Shown one piece after another: positions 38,351-47,349 of a stretch of DNA of 64,000 nucleotides. The translations under genes were made by a program, and so were the position numbers. The DNA comes from Caldovatus sediminis (GTDB lineage: Bacteria; Pseudomonadota; Alphaproteobacteria; Acetobacterales; Acetobacteraceae). The notes under the pieces were generated by a model, which was not told the origin of the DNA, made no database searches, and saw only the letters and a list, made by a program, of their open reading frames with translations. The DNA lies in contig NZ_BMKS01000007.1 of assembly GCF_014644455.1 (NCBI RefSeq), positions 1 through 64,000 on the forward strand, in the 5' to 3' direction. Position 1 is the first letter of the stretch. The number at the start of each line of letters is the position of its first letter.

Positions 38351-40540
38351 TCACGTCCCCTCTTTCGCCAGCCCCTCCGCTCCGAGCGCGTGGCGAGCCG
38401 GGACATGCGGCGCTCCCCCATCGCATTCCGCGTCCGCACGTGCCGTGCGCCAAGCCTCGCTGTCGCGCATCAGCCCGAGCCGGAGCAGCTGGTCGGGGCC
38501 ACTATAGCCGACGCTGCGCGGGCCGTGCAGCCGGAATTGCGGATCTGCGGCGAGCGCGGCGAGGTAGCGTCGGTACTCGCGCGAGTCGTCGAAATGCGCG
38601 CCGCGCGCCACCGCGTCGAGCGCGCGGGCGTGGAAGTCCTGCAGGAACTTGAAATGCAGCAGCACGCCGGTGGGCTGTCCGGCCGCCATCGCCATCGGCG
38701 CCAGCATGTGGGTGGACGCGATCAGCCGCGCGCCCTCGCGCCAGCGCACCAGCGGCACCTTCGTCAGGTTGGGCGAGCACCGCGGCGCCAGGGCGCGGAA
38801 CCAGGCCGCGCCGCGCAGCGGGCGGAGCCGCCAGGCGAGGTTGTAGAGCCGCCGGTGCAGGAAGCGCGCCGGCCGGCGCGGATCGGCCTCCGGGAAGAAG
38901 ACCCGCTCGCGCAGGCCGCCGTACTGCTGGACGTAGGGGAAGTGCTCGCACGGCTCCTCCCGCAGCCGCGGCGGCTCGAAGAACGGCGCCGCCGCGACGA
39001 GATCGTCGCCGGGGCGGAACGCCATCTCGTGCAGCGGCCCCGCGGGGAAGCAGTCGAGCAGCACGGCGCGCAGCGCCTCGGAGCCGATGGCGTCGAGGTG
39101 GGCGCACAGGGCGCGCAGGGAGCCGTCGCGCTCGCTGCCCGGAAAGACCAGCACCTCGTCGGCGTCGAGCACCAGCACCCAGTGCCCACGCGCCCAGCGG
39201 TCGAGCACCGCATTGGTCCAGTCCACGCCGAAATTCGAGCCGGCGTAGCTGCCCGGCGCGTCGATCAGGTGCACCCAGCCGCGCTCGGCCTCGGCGACGG
39301 CGCGGGTGCCGTCGCGCGATCCGTTGTCGATGAGGATGGCGCGGTCGACCCCGAGGCGGCGGGCATGGGCGAGCGCCGAGGGCAGGCGCAGCGCCTCGTT
39401 GCGCGCCACGATCAGCGCCAGGATCTCGCCCGCGCGCGGCGCCGGCGGCGCGCCGACCGGGGCGAGGCCGTCGGGGAGCGGGGCCGCCTTCCCCGGCGCT
39501 GCCGCCGGCGTCACGATCCCGCCCATCCTGCCGTCGCTCCGCCCCCGCCTCCGGCGCCGTCCCGCCACCACCGTCCTGTCGTCGCCCGGACCGGCGGCGC
39601 CGGCCGCCGGATCGCCGGAGGCGGCCAGGGCGAGGCTGACCGCCTCCGGCTCGATCCGCGAATCGAATTTCCGCGCGAACGGCAGGCCGCTGGCGAAGGC
39701 CGGCGGCAGGTCGCGGACCCCGAGGATGCGGGGGCCGTAGCCCTCCATCACCTGGTAGCTCGACGGCGGGCCGAGCCGCACGGCGCCGCGGGCGACGAAG
39801 GCGCCGAGCAGGGTCTGGAAGAAGCTCTCGTCCGGGATGTGCGCGAGGCGGAAGAACCGGGCGTACCAGGGGTTGGCGTCGAGGAATTCGAGCATCCGAC
39901 GGGCGGTGCCCGCGGTCAGGCACCACCACTGGCTGCCCACCATCGGCGTCATGCCGCGCAGTCCGCGCGCCAGGTCGCGGCGGCCGAGGCGCCAGGCGTT
40001 GCGGTTGACGAGCCGGAGCAGCCGGGAGTCCTGCTCGCGGCCCCGCAGGGTGGGGTACCAGAAGCGGCGCAGGCTCTCCCGCTCGGGCGGCTCGGCGCAG
40101 GCGAAGCGCAGGTCGGCATGCTCCCGCCCGTCGAGGAGGAGGTCGGCGATCTCCGCCGCCGGACGGATCGGCAGGTGGGTGCCGGAGAGCAGGCACAGCG
40201 CGCGCGGCGCTCGCGCCGCCCCGGCCGCCCCCTCGGCCGGCGGCGCGAGCGCCGCGCGCATCAGCGCGAGCGTCGCCTCGACCATGGCGAACCCGCCCCA
40301 TTCGGCGGCGAAGGAGCGCTGCCGCGGCAGCAGTTCGGCTCCGGCCGGCAGGCCGGCGAGGTGCAGCGCGGCGCGGGTCTCCTCGGCGCGGCGGTCGAGA
40401 TGCACCCAGCACCGCGCGCCGCCCCGCGTCAGGCGGTCGAGCAGCAGCCGGATCTGGGGCGCGTTCTCATGGGCGAGCACCAGGCAGCCGAGGCCGGCGA
40501 GCGGGGAGCCGCCGGGGGCGTCCGGCACCGGCGCGTTCAT
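38351..40540 (-). CDS. two-domain glycosyltransferase (GT14-like plus GT2/GT92-like)
   Basis: A 729-residue fusion of two glycosyltransferase-like domains. The N-terminal part (about 14-300) is like core-2/I-branching beta-1,6-N-acetylglucosaminyltransferases (GT14): LVLAHENAPQIRLLL, LLSGTHLPIRP, VGSQWWCLT, IPDESFFQTLL. After a 65-residue Ala/Pro/Arg linker, the C-terminal part (371-729) is GT2-like: ALIVARNEALRLP, DNGSRDGT and the metal-binding LDADE at 458-462. Each domain has its key motif, so both are probably active and may add consecutive sugars. It has no membrane helix. Its start overlaps the previous stop as ATGA, so it is coupled to the pyruvyltransferase-like gene. Confidence 0.8.
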   Translation of the reverse strand: MNAPVPDAPGGSPLAGLGCLVLAHENAPQIRLLLDRLTRGGARCWVHLDRRAEETRAALHLAGLPAGAELLPRQRSFAAEWGGFAMVEATLALMRAALAPPAEGAAGAARAPRALCLLSGTHLPIRPAAEIADLLLDGREHADLRFACAEPPERESLRRFWYPTLRGREQDSRLLRLVNRNAWRLGRRDLARGLRGMTPMVGSQWWCLTAGTARRMLEFLDANPWYARFFRLAHIPDESFFQTLLGAFVARGAVRLGPPSSYQVMEGYGPRILGVRDLPPAFASGLPFARKFDSRIEPEAVSLALAASGDPAAGAAGPGDDRTVVAGRRRRRGRSDGRMGGIVTPAAAPGKAAPLPDGLAPVGAPPAPRAGEILALIVARNEALRLPSALAHARRLGVDRAILIDNGSRDGTRAVAEAERGWVHLIDAPGSYAGSNFGVDWTNAVLDRWARGHWVLVLDADEVLVFPGSERDGSLRALCAHLDAIGSEALRAVLLDCFPAGPLHEMAFRPGDDLVAAAPFFEPPRLREEPCEHFPYVQQYGGLRERVFFPEADPRRPARFLHRRLYNLAWRLRPLRGAAWFRALAPRCSPNLTKVPLVRWREGARLIASTHMLAPMAMAAGQPTGVLLHFKFLQDFHARALDAVARGAHFDDSREYRRYLAALAADPQFRLHGPRSVGYSGPDQLLRLGLMRDSEAWRTARADAECDGGAPHVPARHALGAEGLAKEGT

Positions 40541-41478
40541 GCCGCGGCAGCGCTGTCGCGCGGCGCCGGGCCGGCCGACGGGACGGCGGACCATGGCGCG
40601 GCCGGGGCGACCGGCGCCGGCAGCGCCAGCCAGCGGCGCCAATAGCGCGCGATGGCCCCGGCCTCGGGACCGGCCGGACGAAAGGGGCGGCCGAGCAGCG
40701 CGGCGAACAGGCTGGCGCCGAGGCTGCCGGTCTCGATCTCGTCGTGGGCGACGAGGCGGCGCCGTGCCGCCTCCAGCGCCCGGCCGCGGGCGATGCCGAG
40801 CGGCGCCGACGCCCACGCCGGGAGGCCGCCCGGGGCACGGCGCAGCGCCTCATGGGCCAGGCGCAGCGCATGCCGCCGCGACCCGGGCAGCAGGGCCGGC
40901 CAGCAGAGGGCCTTAGCCGCGGAGCCGTCCGGCGGCACGTCGAGCGCGCAGGCGGCTGCCCCGCCGCGCGGATGCTGGTCGAGCAGGCCCCAGAGCGCAT
41001 GCGCGGGATCGGGCAGGAGGCGCATCCGGACCCCGGAGGGGAAGGCCGCGGCGGACGGGCCGGCGCGGTCCGTCTGGGCGAGGACCGGCCGCCAGCCGTG
41101 CTCCGCGAGCCTCTGCGCCAAGCCTGGCGGGGAGGGGCAGACCGCCGCCGCCGGGTCGTGCATGAACACCAGCGGACGGGGCGGCCGATCGGCCAGGGCG
41201 GCGAACCCCTCGGCCTCGACGGCGCCCGGCGTCGCGCCGCCGAGCCAGAGGATCGCCGCGTCCGGGGGCAGCCGGGCCGCGGCCGCCCGACCGAAGCCGC
41301 CGGCCGCGACCCGTCGCGCCACGCCCAGCCGGTGGGCCGCGAGGAGGGACTCGATCCCCTCGGCCCTCAGCTGCCCGCCGAGGTCGCCGAGCGGGGGCAG
41401 GCCGAGCAGGACCACGCGCGGCGCGGGGGCGAGCAGCGGGATCAGCCCGTCCTCGAGCCGCCGCTTGATCCGCTCCAT
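40537..41478 (-). CDS. polysaccharide pyruvyltransferase-like protein, degenerate
   Basis: A 313-residue protein whose outline recalls bacterial polysaccharide pyruvyltransferases (ExoV/CsaB type): an early strand VVLLGLPPLGDLGGQL in place of the usual N-x-GD-x-x-I, a following ILWLGG in place of the GGGN strand, and a late DEIETGSLGASLFAALLGRPFRP where the family has S-x-RLHA-x-x-x-A-x-LGxP. Several key residues of the real enzymes are missing, so it may use another donor or be non-catalytic. ATG at 41478 is preferred over 41505 because AGGAG sits eight bases before it. It is coupled to the glycosyltransferase gene by ATGA. Confidence 0.5.
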   Translation of the reverse strand: MERIKRRLEDGLIPLLAPAPRVVLLGLPPLGDLGGQLRAEGIESLLAAHRLGVARRVAAGGFGRAAAARLPPDAAILWLGGATPGAVEAEGFAALADRPPRPLVFMHDPAAAVCPSPPGLAQRLAEHGWRPVLAQTDRAGPSAAAFPSGVRMRLLPDPAHALWGLLDQHPRGGAAACALDVPPDGSAAKALCWPALLPGSRRHALRLAHEALRRAPGGLPAWASAPLGIARGRALEAARRRLVAHDEIETGSLGASLFAALLGRPFRPAGPEAGAIARYWRRWLALPAPVAPAAPWSAVPSAGPAPRDSAAAA

Positions 41479-41529
41479 CTGCCATGCTCCTGGCGCCGCC
41501 CGCATCCCGTCTCCTCATCCGGCCGCACC

Positions 41530-41543
41530 CCGGTCCGGACCGG
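41530..41543. promoter_or_regulatory. 14-bp perfect palindrome upstream of the glycosyltransferase genes
   Basis: CCGGTCCGGACCGG is a perfect palindrome 52 bases upstream of the pyruvyltransferase-like start and is flanked by a further GGCCG/CGGCC pair (41521-41525 and 41545-41549). It could be an operator or the end of the upstream flippase transcript. GC-only palindromes are common by chance here. Confidence 0.3.
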
Positions 41544-41718
41544 TCGGCCGCGGAACGCACGGCAGTACGGACGGTTGCGACGCAGGGTGGCGCGGGGAGG
41601 CGGGCCGCGCCCGCCAGTGGTTGCGCCGGCGCGCGGACGGCCGCTCCGGCGAGGACGGCCGCGAGCCGCACGGATCCCGCGGAGGCGGCGCCGGCCGGCG
41701 TCGCCCGGCGCATCCGCC

Positions 41719-43230
41719 TCAGCCGGGCGCCAGGACCGGGGCCGGCGAGGGACTTCCGTGCGGGGGCGGTCCCGCCGCCAGCAGCGCCCGGGGCAGGCGC
41801 CGCCCGAGCGCGAGCCATGCGACGAGCGTGAAAACCGTGGCGCCGATCGCCGCCGCCGCCGCCATGCGGAGGAGGGGAGGCGCGGAAAGGCGGGTCTCGA
41901 GCGCCAGCACCGCCGCGACCATCGCCGCCGTGGCGAGGACGCCGGGCGCGATCCGCCGGGCCAGCCACGGCGGCGACCGGCCGAGGTGCCGCAGCGCAAG
42001 CCCGGCGAGCGGCGGGGCGATGGCGACCGTGGTCGCGGCCCAGCACAGCGCGACCCCGCTCGCCGTCTCCGGACGCAGCACCAGGAGGAGGGTGAGCGGC
42101 GCGCCGAGCTGGGCCAGCGCGACGGCGAGGTTGATGCGGGTGCGCCCGAGGGCGACGAACAGCCCGCCGGTGTCGCCATAGGCGAAGCCGACCACCGCGG
42201 CCAGGCCGGCGATGCGCGCCGCGTCGGCCGCTCCCTGCCAGGCCGGGCCGAGCAGCCCCTGAACCAGGTCGCCGGCGGTGAGCGCGACGCCGGCCGCGAT
42301 CGGCATGCCCATCAGGGCCTGCAGCTGGGCGAGATCGCCATAGGCCTCGGCGAGCGCGGCGCGGTCGTGCTGGAGCGCGGAAAGGCGCTGGATGGACAGC
42401 CGCGCCATCGAGCCCCAGGCGACGGCGAGGACCGAATCGACCAGGCGGAAGGCGATGTGGCTCACCGCGACCAGCGCCTCCGCGACGAGCATGCCCAGCG
42501 CGACGACGAAGATCCGATAGCGGCCCGCGAGCGCCAGGATGGAGAGCACCTGAGGCCCGGCGACGGGCCAGAGGTCGGCGAGCGCCGCGAGGCGGATGCG
42601 CGGCCGGTAGGCGATGCGCAGACGCCAGGCGAGCAGGGAGAAGGTGATGGCGGTGGCGACCGCCTGCTGGACGAACATCGCCCAGGCTCCGGCGCCGAGC
42701 TGCGCCGCGGCCAGGCCGGCGGTCAGGCCGATCGGGTGGCCGATGATGGCGCGCATCGCCAGCAGCCGGTTGCGCCGCTGGCGCAGCAGCAGCCCGGAAC
42801 AGGCGCCGGAGACGGCGGAGAAGGGCAGCAGCGGCGCCAGCGCCAGGGCGATGTCCCTGACCTCCTCGCCCGAACCGGCGCCGAGCGAGAGCAGCGGGGC
42901 GAGCCCGACGAGCAGCAGCCCGCCGCCGAAACCCGCGAGCAGGTGCGCGGTCAGCGCACCGTCCACATGGTCCTGCTCGAGTCGCGGCCGCTGTACCAGC
43001 GAATCCGGGAACAGCGAGGAGGCGGCGAGGTCGATCAGCAGGAAGGCGGAGAGCGCCACCGTGCCGACGCCCGCCGCGTGCGGCCCGATGACGCGGCCGA
43101 TCAGCAGCAGGGAGAACAGCGAAAGCACGGCCGTCGTCCCGGTCTCGAGGATCACCCATGCCGGCGCCTGGGCACCGGGAATGCGGAAGCGTGGCACGTG
43201 GTCCCTGCTGTTGCTGCGCGCCCCCATCAT
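41719..43230 (-). CDS. oligosaccharide flippase family protein (Wzx type)
   Basis: A 503-residue polytopic membrane protein with roughly 12-14 predicted helices, of the MATE-like polysaccharide-biosynthesis exporter group (Wzx/RfbX). It opens with VILETGTTAVLSLFSLLLIGRVIGPHAAGV, the usual first helix pair, and has RFRLVDS- and LGRTRINL-type cytoplasmic loops. It should flip lipid-linked repeat units across the inner membrane. It stands 240 bases upstream of the glycosyltransferase pair and is co-directional with it. A Wzy polymerase was not found in the window, so the rest of the pathway lies elsewhere. Confidence 0.82.
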   Translation of the reverse strand: MMGARSNSRDHVPRFRIPGAQAPAWVILETGTTAVLSLFSLLLIGRVIGPHAAGVGTVALSAFLLIDLAASSLFPDSLVQRPRLEQDHVDGALTAHLLAGFGGGLLLVGLAPLLSLGAGSGEEVRDIALALAPLLPFSAVSGACSGLLLRQRRNRLLAMRAIIGHPIGLTAGLAAAQLGAGAWAMFVQQAVATAITFSLLAWRLRIAYRPRIRLAALADLWPVAGPQVLSILALAGRYRIFVVALGMLVAEALVAVSHIAFRLVDSVLAVAWGSMARLSIQRLSALQHDRAALAEAYGDLAQLQALMGMPIAAGVALTAGDLVQGLLGPAWQGAADAARIAGLAAVVGFAYGDTGGLFVALGRTRINLAVALAQLGAPLTLLLVLRPETASGVALCWAATTVAIAPPLAGLALRHLGRSPPWLARRIAPGVLATAAMVAAVLALETRLSAPPLLRMAAAAAIGATVFTLVAWLALGRRLPRALLAAGPPPHGSPSPAPVLAPG

Positions 43231-43434
43231 CGCCCGGCGCCCCCGGATCGGGAGCCGATCATGGTCGGCCGCGTCTCAACAATGCGGCGACCGGTTCGCG
43301 GTTGCGCGCGCCGCGTCGCCACGCGCGCGGGCACCGGCAACCTCGCGATCACGGAACCGTGTGCCGGGCCGGGGCGAAGGTTGCCGCGAGGGGACCGCCA
43401 GGGTTGGATGGCGCCGTCGAGGATGAGGTGTCGG

Positions 43435-44655
43435 ATGAACGCCAGCGACCGGAGCGCCGCCGCGGCCGGCCTCGCCGCCCGCTACGCCGCCGTGCGCGCG
43501 CGCACCGAGGCCCTCGCCGCGCCGCTCTCGGCCGAGGACCAGTGCGTGCAGTCCATGCCCGACGCCTCGCCCGCGAAGTGGCACCGGGCGCACACCACCT
43601 GGTTCTTCGAGACCTTCGTGCTGGTCCCGCACGCGCCGGGCTACGCCGCCTTCGACCCGGCCTTCGCCTTCCTGTTCAACTCCTACTACGAGGCGGCGGG
43701 ACCGCGGCACGCGCGGCCGCGGCGGGGGATGCTGACGCGGCCCTCCTGCGCCCGGGTCGCGGACTATCGCGCGCATGTGGACGCGGCGATGGCGGCGCTG
43801 CTGGACGGCGCCGGGCCGGCGCCCGGACTCGCGGCGCTGGTCGAGCTCGGCCTGCAGCACGAGGAGCAGCACCAGGAGCTGCTGCTGACCGACATCCTGC
43901 ACGCGCTGGCGCAGAACCCGCTGCGCCCCGCCTACGATCCGGACTGGCGCGATCCCGCCGCGCCGGAGGGGCCGGCGCGCTGGCTCGACGGGCCCGCGGG
44001 GATCGTCGAGATCGGGCACGCCGGGCCGGGCGGGGCGGCCGGCGGCGGCTTCGCCTTCGACAACGAGACGCCGCGCCACCGCGCGCTGCTCGCGCCCTGG
44101 CGCGTCGCCGACCGGCCGGTGACCAACGGCGAATGGCTCGCCTTCCTCGAGGCGGGCGGCTACCGCGAGCCGCTGCTCTGGATGGCGGACGGCTGGGCGG
44201 CGCGCCAGGCCGAGGGCTGGGAGGCGCCGCTCTACTGGGAGCGCCGCGACGGCGCCTGGCTCGCCTTCACCCTGGGCGGGCTGCGCCCGCTCGACCCGGC
44301 GGCGCCGGTCCGGCACGTGAGCTGGTACGAGGCCGACGCCTTCGCGCGCTGGGCCGGCAAGCGCCTGCCGACCGAGCAGGAGTGGGAGGCGGCGGCCGGA
44401 TTGCCGGGCTTCCTCGCCGCGGACGGCCATGTCTGGCAGTGGACCGGCAGCGCCTACCGCCCCTATCCGGGCTTCCGGCCGTGGGAGGGCGCGGTCGGCG
44501 AGTACAACGGCAAGTTCATGATCGGCCAGATGGTGCTGCGCGGCGGCTCGCTCGCGACGCCGCCCGGCCATGCGCGGCCGACCTACCGCAACTTCTTCCC
44601 GCCCGGGGCGCGCTGGCAGTTCTCCGGCCTGCGGCTGGCGGAGGACGCGGCGTGA
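43435..44655 (+). CDS. egtB: ergothioneine sulfoxide synthase EgtB
   Basis: A 406-residue non-haem iron enzyme that joins a thiol donor to hercynine with O2, the central step of ergothioneine synthesis. The N-terminal DinB-like domain has the iron ligands His50 (PAKWHRAHTTWFFETF), His142 and His146 (LQHEEQHQELL). The C-terminal FGE-sulfatase-like domain shows PVTNGEWLAFLEAGGY, HVSWYEADAFARWAGKRLPTE and the final RWQFSGLRLAED. ATG at 43435 matches the family start; another ATG four codons upstream is possible. Its stop overlaps the egtD start (GTGA). No egtA, egtC or egtE is adjacent. Confidence 0.9.
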   Translation: MNASDRSAAAAGLAARYAAVRARTEALAAPLSAEDQCVQSMPDASPAKWHRAHTTWFFETFVLVPHAPGYAAFDPAFAFLFNSYYEAAGPRHARPRRGMLTRPSCARVADYRAHVDAAMAALLDGAGPAPGLAALVELGLQHEEQHQELLLTDILHALAQNPLRPAYDPDWRDPAAPEGPARWLDGPAGIVEIGHAGPGGAAGGGFAFDNETPRHRALLAPWRVADRPVTNGEWLAFLEAGGYREPLLWMADGWAARQAEGWEAPLYWERRDGAWLAFTLGGLRPLDPAAPVRHVSWYEADAFARWAGKRLPTEQEWEAAAGLPGFLAADGHVWQWTGSAYRPYPGFRPWEGAVGEYNGKFMIGQMVLRGGSLATPPGHARPTYRNFFPPGARWQFSGLRLAEDAA

Positions 44656-45611
44656 GCGGCGCGGCGCAGGCGGCGGGGCGGCAGCGGGCGGCGCTGCTGG
44701 CCGACGCCCTCGCCGGCCTCACCGCGCCGCGCAAGACGCTGCCCTGCAAGTGGCTCTACGACGCGGAGGGGGCGCGGCTGTTCGAGGCGATCACGCGCCT
44801 GCCGGAGTACTACCCGACGCGCACCGAGACGGCGATCCTGCGCGGCGGCTGCGCGGCGGAGGCGGCGAGGCTGGCCGGGCCCGGGGCGGCGGTGGTGGAG
44901 TTCGGCTCCGGCAGCGCGGAGAAGGTGGCGATCCTGCTCGCCGCGCTCGCCGCGCCCGCCGCCTACGTGCCGGTGGACATCGCGCCCGACTGGCTCGGGG
45001 CGGCGGCGGCGCGGGTCGCGGCCGACTGGCCGGGGCTCGCGGTGCTGCCGGTGGTCGCGGACTTCACGCGCCCCTTCGCGCTGCCCGCGGGCCTGCCGGC
45101 GAAGGCGCCGCGCCTCGGCTTCTTCCCCGGCTCGACCATCGGCAATTTCGATCCGGCGGGGGCGGAGGCGTTCCTCGCGATGGCGCGGCGGGTGCTGGGG
45201 GAGGGGGCGCGGCTGCTGATCGGCGCCGACCTGGTGAAGGACCCGGCGGTGCTGGAGGCGGCCTACGACGACGCGGCCGGCGTGACGGCGCGGTTCAACC
45301 TGAACCTGCTGGCGCGCCTCAACCGCGAGTGCGGCGCGGATTTCGACCTCTCGGCCTTCCGCCACCAGGCGGTGTGGAACCCGCGGGAGGAGCGGGTGGA
45401 GATGCACCTCGTCTCGCTGCGGCCGCAGGCGGTGAGCCTGGCGGGGCGGCGCATCGGCTTCGCCGCCGGCGAGACCATCCACACCGAGAACAGCCACAAG
45501 TACCGCCCCGAGGGCTTCGCGCGGCTCTGCGCGCGCGGCGGCTGGGACGCGGAGCGGTGCTGGACCGATCCGGCGCGGCTGTTCTCCGTCTGGCTGCTGC
45601 GCGCCGGCTGA
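44652..45611 (+). CDS. egtD: L-histidine N-alpha-methyltransferase EgtD
   Basis: A 319-residue SAM-dependent enzyme that trimethylates histidine to hercynine, the substrate of EgtB. Typical runs are P-x-x-LPCKWLYDAEGARLFEAIT, LPEYYPTRTETAIL, VEFGSGSAEK (SAM loop), Y-x-PVDIAPDWL, FFPGSTIGNFDP and the histidine-binding HTENSHKY. The GTG start at 44652 is set by the 4-base overlap with egtB. Together the two genes give the minimal B-D ergothioneine cassette seen in many alphaproteobacteria. Confidence 0.93.
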   Translation: MSGAAQAAGRQRAALLADALAGLTAPRKTLPCKWLYDAEGARLFEAITRLPEYYPTRTETAILRGGCAAEAARLAGPGAAVVEFGSGSAEKVAILLAALAAPAAYVPVDIAPDWLGAAAARVAADWPGLAVLPVVADFTRPFALPAGLPAKAPRLGFFPGSTIGNFDPAGAEAFLAMARRVLGEGARLLIGADLVKDPAVLEAAYDDAAGVTARFNLNLLARLNRECGADFDLSAFRHQAVWNPREERVEMHLVSLRPQAVSLAGRRIGFAAGETIHTENSHKYRPEGFARLCARGGWDAERCWTDPARLFSVWLLRAG

Positions 45612-45653
45612 GGCTTCCCCCCGGCCGGCGCCTCGCGCAGGATCGGGCGCGCC

Positions 45654-46397
45654 ATGACGACCCGACGACGCCCGCAGATCGCCAGCCACCGCGGCGGGGC
45701 CTTCCTCTGGCCCGAGAACAGCATGACGGCCTTCCGCGAGACCGCGCGCCTGCCGGTGGACCAGGTGGAGTGCGACGTGCACCTCTCCGCCGACGGCGAG
45801 GTGGTGGTCATGCACGACGCGACGCTCGACCGCACGACCGACGCGCGCGGGCCGGTCGCGGCGCGCAGCGCGGCGGAGCTGCGCGCGGTGCGGGTGCGGG
45901 GCACCGGCGGGGAGGGGGTGCCGATGCTGGCCGACCTCGCCGCGCTGATCCGGCCGACCGGTCTGCTGCTGCGCGTGGAGATCAAGGCCGACGCGGACGG
46001 CCTGCCCTATCCGGGCATCGTGGAGCGCGTGCTCGCGGTGCTGGACGCGGCGGGGATGCGCGGGCGCACGGTGGTGATCGGCTTCCAGGCGCCGACCGTG
46101 GCGGAAGCGGCGCGGGCGGGCGGGCTGGCCGGGGTCGCCTGGCTGCTGGAGCGTCCCTGGTGGCGCGCGCTCGACCTCCCGGGTGCGATCGCCGCGGCGC
46201 GCGCGCACGGCGTCGGCGAGATCGGGCTGCACGAGGCGCTGGTGGACGCGCGGGTGGTGGCCGCGGTGCGCGCGGCGGGGCTCGGCATCGGCTGCTGGGG
46301 CGCCAACCACGCGCCGAGCATCCGGCGCATGCTCGCGCTGGGCGTGGACGTGTTCGCCACCGACGATCCGCCGCTGGCGCTCGGCCTGCGCGGCTGA
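45654..46397 (+). CDS. glycerophosphodiester phosphodiesterase
   Basis: A 247-residue GDPD-family TIM-barrel enzyme (UgpQ-like) that hydrolyses glycerophosphodiesters to glycerol-3-phosphate and an alcohol. The catalytic HRG...PENS-x-x-AF region is at the start (SHRGGAFLWPENSMTAF), followed by the metal-binding E-x-D in VECDVHLSADGEVVVMHD and the LRVEIKAD strand. The C-terminal V-x-CWGANHA is typical. No signal peptide is present, so it acts in the cytoplasm on imported or recycled phospholipid head groups. It follows egtD by 42 bases and may be co-transcribed, without an evident functional link. Confidence 0.87.
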   Translation: MTTRRRPQIASHRGGAFLWPENSMTAFRETARLPVDQVECDVHLSADGEVVVMHDATLDRTTDARGPVAARSAAELRAVRVRGTGGEGVPMLADLAALIRPTGLLLRVEIKADADGLPYPGIVERVLAVLDAAGMRGRTVVIGFQAPTVAEAARAGGLAGVAWLLERPWWRALDLPGAIAAARAHGVGEIGLHEALVDARVVAAVRAAGLGIGCWGANHAPSIRRMLALGVDVFATDDPPLALGLRG

Positions 46398-46518
46398 GCG
46401 CGCCGCGGCCGGGCCACGCCTCCGGCGGCGGCTTGCCGCCGGCCGGGACGCCGCCATATGCTGAGGCATAAGGTCCGCACGCAGCCGGACCGGGAGGCCG
46501 GGCCGCCGGGGCGGCCGG

Positions 46519-47349
46519 ATGCGGGAGAGCGTTCGCGTGGACGCCGAAACGCCGATTCTGGAGGCCGAGCGTGTCTCGCTGCGCTTCGGCGGCGTGCGCG
46601 CCCTGACCGACGTCTCCTTCGCGGTGCGGCGGGGCGAGATCTTCTCCATCATCGGGCCGAACGGCGCCGGCAAGACCTCGATGGTCAACTGCGTCTCGGG
46701 GCGCTACCGGCCGACCGAGGGGCGCATCCTGTTCGAGGGCCGGGACATCACGCGGATGCCGACGCGCCGGCGCGCCGCGCTCGGCATCGGGCGGACCTTC
46801 CAGAACCTCGCCCTGTTCGGGCACATGACGGTGCTCGACAACATCATGGTCGGGCGCCACCACCTGCTGCGCTCGGGCTTCCTGCGCGGGATGGTCTACT
46901 GGCTCGGCGGCGCGCAGCGGGAGGAGATCGCGCACCGGCGCGAGGTCGAGGAGATCATAGATTTCCTCGAGATCCAGCACGTGCGCAAGGCGGTCGCCGG
47001 GCAGCTCCCCTACGGGCTGCGCAAGCGCGTGGAGCTGGCGCGCGCCGTGGCGCTGCGGCCGAAGCTGATCCTGCTCGACGAGCCGATGGCGGGCATGAAC
47101 CTCGAGGAGAAGGAGGACATGGCCCGCTACATCCTGGACCTGAACGAGGAGTGGGGCATGACCGTGCTCATGATCGAGCACGACATGGGCGTGGTGATGG
47201 ATATCTCGCAGCGCGTGATGGTGCTCGACTTCGGCAGGAAGATCGCCGAGGGGCCGCCCGAGGCGGTGCTGGCCGACGAGCACGTGAAGCGCGCCTACCT
47301 GGGCGAGGCGGACGAGGCGGTCTCCGAGCCGGAGGAGGCGGTGGCATGA
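46519..47349 (+). CDS. livG: Liv-type ABC transporter ATP-binding protein
   Basis: A 276-residue ATPase of the HAAT (branched-chain amino acid / LivG) importer family: Walker A IGPNGAGKTS, Q-loop FQNLALF, signature LPYGLRKRVELARA, Walker B LILLDEP and the switch His in IEHDMGVVM. It pairs with the livF-like ATPase at 52.6 kb. Its stop overlaps the start of a CoA-ligase gene (ATGA), so a ligase is translated directly after it. That placement suggests the importer carries a carboxylic acid that is CoA-activated on entry rather than an amino acid. GTG at 46534 is an alternative start. Confidence 0.88.
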   Translation: MRESVRVDAETPILEAERVSLRFGGVRALTDVSFAVRRGEIFSIIGPNGAGKTSMVNCVSGRYRPTEGRILFEGRDITRMPTRRRAALGIGRTFQNLALFGHMTVLDNIMVGRHHLLRSGFLRGMVYWLGGAQREEIAHRREVEEIIDFLEIQHVRKAVAGQLPYGLRKRVELARAVALRPKLILLDEPMAGMNLEEKEDMARYILDLNEEWGMTVLMIEHDMGVVMDISQRVMVLDFGRKIAEGPPEAVLADEHVKRAYLGEADEAVSEPEEAVA

